From positions 1,443,501 to 1,507,500 of the forward strand of contig NZ_CP029188.1 in the NCBI RefSeq assembly GCF_003097515.1: a stretch of 64,000 nt of DNA. The letters are read 5' to 3'. Positions 59,921-64,000 of the stretch are shown piece after piece. The notes beneath the pieces were generated by a model that ran no database searches, had not been told where the DNA came from, and worked only from the letters and a program-made list of their open reading frames with translations. The stretch comes from Streptomyces tirandamycinicus. Lineage in GTDB: Bacteria > Actinomycetota > Actinomycetes > Streptomycetales > Streptomycetaceae. The first letter of the stretch is position 1; every line of letters begins with the position of its first letter. The translations under genes and the position numbers were made by a program.

Positions 59921-61597
59921 GTGGGGCACCACCCGGGACGCGGCCCAGGACGGGAGCGCCCGCACCAGGAGCGGGGCGTCCCCGACGGCCTGCTCGTGGG
60001 CGTCCTCGGCTTCCTCGTCGGGCTGACCCTGCTGGTGTGGACGGCGACGGGGCTCGCCGGCCTGCTCGCGCACGGGTCCTGGCCGGAGGGCGTGACGTTC
60101 ACCGACACCCCGCTCGCCATACGCAGCCTGGTGTCCGAACCCCGGGACCTGCCCGCGGCCTGGCCCGCCACGCCTGCCGAGCGGCTTTCCGGCCACGGAC
60201 TGTTCTGGGGTCTGCTCATCGGGCTGCTGATGACGCTCGTGGTGCTGACGGTCTTCGTCCTGGGCACCCTGTCCCGGTGGCGCGCGGTCAGACACCGCCG
60301 GGAGGCGGCCGGGGAGACGAGCGTCGACGACCCGGCCGAGACGGTCGTGTCGGCGGTACCGGAGACGGTCGCGGACCGGCGCGGTTCCCGTCCGGGCACG
60401 GCCGTCACCGAGGAGACCCCCGTCCCCGCGGGGGCCGTGGCCGGCGCCGGTACGACATCGCCGGCCGAAGCGGTGACCCCCGTCGAAGCGACGTCCGCCG
60501 CCGAACCCGCGCAGGTACCGGTGCCGGCCGACCACGGCGCGGCCGCGGCACCTGCCGAGCCCTCCGCCGTCGTCGCGGCACCTGCGGAGCTCTCCGCCGC
60601 CGCAAACCTTCGTGCGCCGGAGCAGCCCGGTCTCCCGGCCCCCCGCCGGCCGCAGGTGCTCTACGGAGCCCCGTCCGTCCGGCGCCCCTCCGCGGTCCAG
60701 GCGATCCTGGACGCGGCCGGGCCCGCGCTGGTCGTCACATCCGATCCGACGCTCTGGTCGGAGACCAAGGACGCCAGGGCCAAACTCGGCCCGGTCCTCG
60801 TCTACGATCCGGGCCATCTCTGCGACACGCCCGCCCGTCTCCACTGGTCCCCGACGGCCGGCTGCGCGGACCCGGCCACCGCGGCGAGCCGGGCGGCGGC
60901 CCTCTTCGCTCCCGTACGGCCCCGTTCCCGTCTCGACGAAGCCGTCGCGGACACCGCCGAGACACTGCTGCGCTGCTGGCTGCACGCCGCCGCCGTGGAC
61001 GGGCGCCCGTTCAAGCAGGTCCACAGGTGGGCACAGGGAAGTGGCGCCCATGAGCCCGTACGGATCCTCCGCACCCATCCCAAGGCCGCCTCCGGCCTGG
61101 CGGGGCTGCTCGAGTCGGCCCTCACCTCGCACAGCGAACGCCGCGAGATCGCCCAGGAGCTGACGGCCCGTACGCTGACAGCCCTCTCCTCCGTCCACAT
61201 CCGTCAGGTCTGCACTCCGAACCGAGCGGATTCGCTCACCTTGGAATCATTTGTGGACGAGGGGGGCACTCTCTATGTGGTGGGTGACCCGATCGAGGAC
61301 CCGCGCTCCCGCCCGGGAGCCATGCCGCTCCTGACCGCACTCACCTCAAGCGTGGTCGAGCACGGCCGCCGCATGGCCGCACGGTCATCCGCCGGTCGGC
61401 TCGACCCACCACTCGCCCTCGTCCTGGACGACGTCGCCGCGGTGGCCCCGCTGCCGCTCCTCCCGGAGCTGCTGGCCACGGGCCCGGCACTGGGCATGCC
61501 GACGCTCGCGCTGCTGCGCTCCCGCGAACAGGGCCGTGCCCGCTGGCCGCAACCGCTGACACCCGACACCGGACCCGGCCCGACCACTCCCTACTGA
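59921..61597 (+). CDS. VirD4/TraG-like coupling protein lacking a P-loop
   Basis: A 558-residue protein: two N-terminal membrane helices (GLLVGVLGFLVGLTLLVWTA, GLLIGLLMTLVVLTVFVLGT), an Ala/Pro/Glu/Val-rich linker of about 110 residues, then a domain reminiscent of VirD4/TraG (ALVVTSDPTLWSETKDARAK, LGPVLVYDPGHLCDTPARLH, GTLYVVGDPIEDPRSRPGAM, PLALVLDDVAAVAPLPLLPE). The Walker A lysine loop expected before ALVVTS is absent (YGAPSVRRPSAVQ) and the Walker B Glu is Asp. It may be a structural, non-ATPase coupling factor. It starts 3 nt after the ATPase stop. Confidence 0.75.
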   Translation: MGHHPGRGPGRERPHQERGVPDGLLVGVLGFLVGLTLLVWTATGLAGLLAHGSWPEGVTFTDTPLAIRSLVSEPRDLPAAWPATPAERLSGHGLFWGLLIGLLMTLVVLTVFVLGTLSRWRAVRHRREAAGETSVDDPAETVVSAVPETVADRRGSRPGTAVTEETPVPAGAVAGAGTTSPAEAVTPVEATSAAEPAQVPVPADHGAAAAPAEPSAVVAAPAELSAAANLRAPEQPGLPAPRRPQVLYGAPSVRRPSAVQAILDAAGPALVVTSDPTLWSETKDARAKLGPVLVYDPGHLCDTPARLHWSPTAGCADPATAASRAAALFAPVRPRSRLDEAVADTAETLLRCWLHAAAVDGRPFKQVHRWAQGSGAHEPVRILRTHPKAASGLAGLLESALTSHSERREIAQELTARTLTALSSVHIRQVCTPNRADSLTLESFVDEGGTLYVVGDPIEDPRSRPGAMPLLTALTSSVVEHGRRMAARSSAGRLDPPLALVLDDVAAVAPLPLLPELLATGPALGMPTLALLRSREQGRARWPQPLTPDTGPGPTTPY

Positions 61598-61742
61598 TCG
61601 TTTCAGCATGCGGCAGAGACGCTCGCTCGTCGTCGAGCCTCCGAAGGACCTGCTCGAACACACCGGAGTCGAGCAGACCGGCGAGTACCCGGACGAACTC
61701 GCCGACATCACCCCCCGCCGCCACTGCCACCCGCGGCCCGTC
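61598..61742. other. short gap with possible decayed coding sequence
   Basis: A minus-strand stretch at about 61600-61735 reads AVAAGGDVGEFVRVLAGLLD then SGVFEQVLRRLDDERASLPH, protein-like but with no proper end (the frame runs antisense into the coupling-protein gene). It may be the start of a lost gene. Confidence 0.3.
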
Positions 61743-62294
61743 TCACAAACGGCGCAGTTCGTACTCGAACTCCCTGACCGACGGGTCGGACGGCACCGGC
61801 ACGGAGTCGCCGCTCGGCACGAACCCGAATCGCCGGTAGAACGCCATGGCGCGGCCGTTTCTCTCGTGCACATACAGGCGGACCCGCTCGACCGGCGGCT
61901 CGGTCAGCGCCCACGACCATGCGACGGCAGCCCGGAACAGCCCCTCCGTCACGCCGGTTCCCCGCGCCTCCGGCCGTACGAACACCCCGACCAGGTGCGT
62001 CTGGTCGACCTTGGCCGGCTCCCCGAACCGCACATCGTCCGCGGGGCCTTCCACCATCACGGTCACGGTGCCCACCCAGCGTCCTTCGGCGTCCTCCGCG
62101 ACGAACTGACGGAGGCCCACCCCGGACGCGGCGGCATCGGTCGTCTCCTGCCAGTACTCCGCGGGCCTGCCCTCGGCATGCTCATAGGTGTCCAGAAAGG
62201 CTATGGGTGCCACGGGGTCCTGAAGGGCGGCCAGCCGGATCTCCCGGGCCTTCTCCCACTCGCCGGTTCGTACGGCGCGTATGCGGTGCTCCAT
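61743..62294 (-). CDS. GNAT N-acetyltransferase
   Basis: A 183-residue GNAT: N-terminal EHRIRAVRTGEWEKAREIRL, AALQDPVAPIAFLDTYEHAE, then the acetyl-CoA loop VGVFVRPEARGTGVTEGLFR and the closing LYVHERNGRAMAFYRRFGF. The acceptor is unknown. The ATG at 62294 has GAGGAT upstream. Downstream on the minus strand of the rRNA operon, but the strong rRNA terminator lies between. Confidence 0.88.
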   Translation of the reverse strand: MEHRIRAVRTGEWEKAREIRLAALQDPVAPIAFLDTYEHAEGRPAEYWQETTDAAASGVGLRQFVAEDAEGRWVGTVTVMVEGPADDVRFGEPAKVDQTHLVGVFVRPEARGTGVTEGLFRAAVAWSWALTEPPVERVRLYVHERNGRAMAFYRRFGFVPSGDSVPVPSDPSVREFEYELRRL

Positions 62295-62403
62295 GCTCAG
62301 ATCCTCGCGGCCGCGACGACGGCGTGCCAAGGCGTTTTCTCCGCACCACGACTGCGGGTCGGCGTCTGCGACGGGGGTGGCCGGTAGCCCGCCCCTGGAA
62401 CGC

Positions 62404-62437
62404 GGAAAGCCCCGGACCATACGGTCCGGGGCTTTCC
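62404..62437 (-). terminator. rRNA operon terminator
   Basis: A perfect 15-bp inverted repeat GGAAAGCCCCGGACC / GGTCCGGGGCTTTCC with a 4-nt loop, just beyond the 5S gene. Confidence 0.92.
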
Positions 62438-62445
62438 CCAATGAT

Positions 62446-62565
62446 TGTTCGGCGGCGTCCTACTCTCCCACAGGGTCCCCCCTGCAGTACCATCGGCGCT
62501 GAAAGGCTTAGCTTCCGGGTTCGGAATGTAACCGGGCGTTTCCCTAACGCTATGACCACCGAAAC
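62446..62565 (-). rRNA. rrf: 5S ribosomal RNA
   Basis: On the minus strand it starts GTTTCGGTGGTCATAGC and contains CCGAACCCGGAAGCTAAGCC and GGGAGAGTAGGACGCCGCC, all hallmarks of actinobacterial 5S rRNA of about 120 nt. The 3' end is placed to within about two bases. Confidence 0.95.
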
Positions 62566-62669
62566 TCTATGAAACTGTCGAACCAGCCGACCAGCACCCC
62601 ACCACCGGCGGTAACGCGGTCTCGGCATGTTCGCAACTTCAGAACAAACACAGTGGACGCGAGCAACTG

Positions 62670-64000
<1,331 letters not shown>

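Overview
This is a chromosomal segment of a Streptomyces or very close relative. Codon third positions are almost all G/C. The gene set is typical of the genus: mycothiol genes mshA and mshD, the nickel regulator Nur, the nitrogen regulator GlnR, the c-di-GMP anti-sigma factor RsiG, pstSCAB with PHO boxes, and a Streptomyces-type 5S/23S rRNA end. The window opens inside a broken Ser/Thr kinase gene and closes inside a 23S rRNA gene.

Layout. (1) 0-1.8 kb: gene debris (kinase fragment, frameshifted acetyltransferase, integrase scrap) around a small secreted Tyr/Asp-rich peptide. (2) 1.8-12 kb: core genes, namely phosphoglycerate mutase, an MFS exporter, a YbjN protein coupled to mshA, a methyltransferase, an NlpC/P60 hydrolase, a receiver-PP2C phosphatase, DUF2516, an HbhA-like protein and an XRE regulator with a clear operator. 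(3) 12-16.5 kb: a lower-GC accessory patch. It holds a DIP1984-family gene followed by a tRNA-like RNA, a DUF5958 pseudogene, a DUF4240 gene, a two-gene orphan operon, a VapBC toxin-antitoxin pair and two decayed gene ends. (4) 16.5-30 kb: RsiG, Dtd, YgfZ, Nur, a sulfur block (DsrE, DUF1416, sulfurtransferase with a cysteine-containing leader peptide), MoaD-like and hydrolase genes, GlnR and a LacI regulator.

(5) 29-37 kb: an HtrA-like protease with an MprAB-like two-component pair, a PI-PLC-like secreted enzyme, a secreted 5'-nucleotidase and mshD. (6) 37.8-48.4 kb: phosphate metabolism, with polyphosphate kinase, CHAD and NUDIX proteins, pstSCAB behind PHO boxes, then the low-affinity Pit transporter and its PhoU-like partner. 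(7) 48.4-53.9 kb: a CsoR copper repressor with operator, small conserved proteins, a lipoprotein, a PAP2 phosphatase, a transglycosylase/NlpC enzyme and a thioesterase. (8) 54.2-61.6 kb: a type IV secretion-like cluster with separate N-terminal and ATPase parts of a VirB4-type protein and a coupling-protein homologue that has lost its P-loop. (9) 61.7-64 kb: an acetyltransferase, then the 3' end of an rRNA operon on the minus strand (terminator, 5S, partial 23S).

The most unusual feature is the tRNA-like RNA just downstream of the DIP1984-family gene. The accessory patch holds most of the pseudogenes, so it looks like a turnover site for transferred DNA. Intergenic tandem arrays (7-bp, 10-bp, 23-bp units) are also frequent.
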